From a bacterium (GTDB lineage Bacteria; Planctomycetota; JACOTG01; JAUIME01): a stretch of DNA of 7,048 nt. The position numbers and the translations under genes were made by a program. The notes beneath the pieces were generated by a model, which saw only the letters and a program-made list of their open reading frames with translations, was not told the origin of the DNA and made no database searches. The stretch is from positions 1-7,048 of the forward strand of contig JAUIME010000265.1 of NCBI GenBank assembly GCA_030433195.1, in the 5' to 3' direction. Below, piece after piece: positions 6,354-7,048 of this stretch; the stretch's first letter is position 1, and the number at the start of each line of letters is the position of its first letter.

Positions 6354-6810
6354 TCGTGATCTCGTGCATAACGAGGGTGTCGAGGACGGCGACCACGTGC
6401 CCGTTGGGGACTTGCGGATCGGGGTCGATGAGAACGGGCGTCCCCGGCAATCGAGCCGACAACCTAGCAACTTCGGCGGCGAGCTGCGGCAGGCGGATCT
6501 CGGTGTCGGCGCCCGTCTGTCGATGAGAGATCCGCTCGACCACCTGGCGCCCGACCGCGATCGTGGAGCCGTCCGGGGTCTTGGTGATGCGCACTTCGAT
6601 GGGGAGCTCGGTGGTCTCTTCGCGCGACGTCGGACGCCCGTCGTTCGGCAAGAACGTGTCGAACCGTCCCTCGAGGGTCTTGAAGCGGACCACACAGAGG
6701 AAGAACACGAGCAGCAGGAACGTGACGTCGAGCATCGGCGCGATCTCGAGCTTGACGCCCGACGACGCCACTCCGCGGCTCGAGGACTTCTCGAATCGGG
6801 ATCGTCGCAT
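6322..6810 (-). CDS. exbD: ExbD/TolR-family biopolymer transport protein
   Basis: Inner-membrane protein of 162 aa, normal for the family (about 130-170). ExbD/TolR proteins pair with ExbB/TolQ to form a proton channel that powers TonB-dependent uptake, Tol function or other periplasmic work. A short basic N terminus (MRRSRFEKSSSRG) precedes one membrane helix (about 24-43) with the conserved proton-path aspartate D28 in APMLDVTFLLLVFF. The rest (44-162) is the periplasmic domain, with the usual pattern of a beta-rich core, a RLPQLAAEVARL helix, PVLIDPD and a NGHVVAVLDTLVMHEITNVRF helix/strand ending. Start: the frame also allows TTG at 6814-6816, but GGAGG (6819-6823) is 8 nt from the ATG at 6808-6810 and only 2 nt from the TTG. 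The sulfatase gene follows, perhaps overlapping. The ExbB partner may be the gene cut at the window edge. The symbol is a family-level call; TolR cannot be excluded. Confidence 0.92.
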   Translation of the reverse strand: MRRSRFEKSSSRGVASSGVKLEIAPMLDVTFLLLVFFLCVVRFKTLEGRFDTFLPNDGRPTSREETTELPIEVRITKTPDGSTIAVGRQVVERISHRQTGADTEIRLPQLAAEVARLSARLPGTPVLIDPDPQVPNGHVVAVLDTLVMHEITNVRFAAPAKK

Positions 6811-6818
6811 TCGCAATA

Positions 6819-6823
6819 CCTCC
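6819..6823 (-). promoter_or_regulatory. Ribosome binding site of exbD
   Basis: Perfect GGAGG on the minus strand, 8 nt before the ATG at 6808-6810. The spacing excludes the in-frame TTG two nt away as the main start. This is the strongest Shine-Dalgarno sequence in the window. Confidence 0.85.
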
Positions 6824-6848
6824 GTTTTCGTCCGGACTCGGTCGGAGC

Positions 6849-6868
6849 CGGATCCGCACGGATCCGTA
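6849..6868. repeat. Tandem 10-bp repeat in the exbD upstream gap
   Basis: CGGATCCGCA (6849-6858) is followed directly by CGGATCCGTA (6859-6868), one mismatch. Each unit contains the palindrome CGGATCCG. It lies 39 nt upstream of the exbD start codon. Purpose unknown; it may be a protein site or chance in GC-rich DNA. Confidence 0.35.
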
Positions 6869-6894
6869 CCCGGAATCCTCGACGCGGAAGCTCG

Positions 6895-6930
6895 TCGATC
6901 GTGTCGCGACTCTCGGGACGATCGATCGTC
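6895..6930. other. Inverted repeats between the edge gene and exbD
   Basis: TCGATCGT (6895-6902) and ACGATCGA (6918-6925) form an 8-bp inverted repeat with a 15-nt loop, and GACGATCGATCGTC (6917-6930) is a perfect 14-bp palindrome. The position just after the stop of the edge gene suits a processing or termination hairpin, but no T-run follows on the minus strand. No promoter was recognised in 6824-6937. Confidence 0.35.
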
Positions 6931-6937
6931 GATCCGA

Positions 6938-7048
6938 TTACGGAGCGGGGAGGTGGGGCACGTCTCGCGTGGCGATGGGGGCGAGGCCGTGCGCGGAGCT
7001 GCGGTCGAGGCCGCGGTCGGGTACGTGCGGGAAAGCGAAACGCGGCGA
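6938..7048 (-). CDS. Probable 3' end of an unidentified gene running off the window edge
   Basis: A frame is open from the right edge for 36 codons and ends at TAA (6938-6940). Its third codon positions are almost all G or C, matching the clear genes of the window, whereas the other two minus-strand frames do not show this. The visible tail is rich in Pro, Arg, His and Ala and ends HLPAP; it has no recognisable domain. ExbB/TolQ genes very often precede exbD, and their C termini are variable, so this may be the end of such a partner, but nothing in the residues proves it. A 127-nt gap separates it from exbD. Confidence 0.45.
   Translation of the reverse strand, partial: SPRFAFPHVPDRGLDRSSAHGLAPIATRDVPHLPAP

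Noticed and set aside
4269..6359. 696-residue plus-strand open frame opposite the sulfatase
   Set aside because: Low-complexity Arg/Gly/Ala/Glu sequence without motifs; shadow of the sulfatase gene, which has conserved active-site motifs on the minus strand.
6814..6816. TTG start for exbD
   Set aside because: Only 2 nt from the GGAGG ribosome site, whereas the ATG two codons later has the ideal 8-nt spacing.
6338..6859. Minus-strand 131-residue open frame at 6464-6859 overlapping exbD
   Set aside because: Arg-rich out-of-frame shadow; exbD with its membrane helix and conserved Asp accounts for the segment.

Overview
This GC-rich bacterial window holds four complete protein genes and probably the 3' end of a fifth, all on the minus strand. 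In transcription order (high to low coordinates) they are: a probable gene tail at the right edge (6938-7048); an ExbD/TolR-type proton-channel accessory protein (6322-6810); a sulfatase/alkaline-phosphatase-superfamily membrane-anchored protein with a C-terminal TPR region (4230-6353); a TPR-containing lipoprotein secretin (1144-3756); and a HAD-family phosphatase with a histone-H1-like lysine-rich tail (17-1024). No tRNA, rRNA, CRISPR array or mobile element was seen. The long plus-strand open frames are antisense shadows of these genes. The organism is most likely a Planctomycetota member or a similar Gram-negative deep lineage: the TPR + STN + secretin layout, the TPR-sulfatase and the ExbD type are what I associate with that group. 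This is inference from protein style, not a database result.

Layout and expression. exbD and the sulfatase gene are packed closely, with a 32-nt overlap if the only canonical sulfatase start is used, and look like one operon, perhaps led by the gene running off the right edge. A 473-nt gap separates the sulfatase stop from the secretin start. It contains the clearest regulatory signal of the window: TTGACA, a 17-nt spacer and TAAAAT on the minus strand (4100-4128). The predicted transcript has a leader of about 337 nt with two hairpins, one with an alternative pairing. The secretin gene ends at a textbook intrinsic terminator (1073-1112), so the secretin is probably a single-gene transcript. 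The HAD gene then has its own Shine-Dalgarno sequence but no promoter I could recognise.

Function. The secretin should form an outer-membrane pore and appears to be lipid-anchored itself (a 'liposecretin'). No other type II secretion or type IV pilus gene is visible. ExbD would belong to a proton-motive-force-driven inner-membrane complex (with an ExbB/TolQ partner), and the sulfatase-like protein would sit on the outer face of the inner membrane or on the outer membrane. Three of the four complete genes thus act in the cell envelope. The HAD protein is cytoplasmic and looks unrelated. The points most worth a second look are the lipoprotein TPR-secretin, the Thr in place of the sulfatase formylglycine Cys/Ser, the unresolved sulfatase start, the lysine-rich tail on a phosphatase, and the structured secretin leader.
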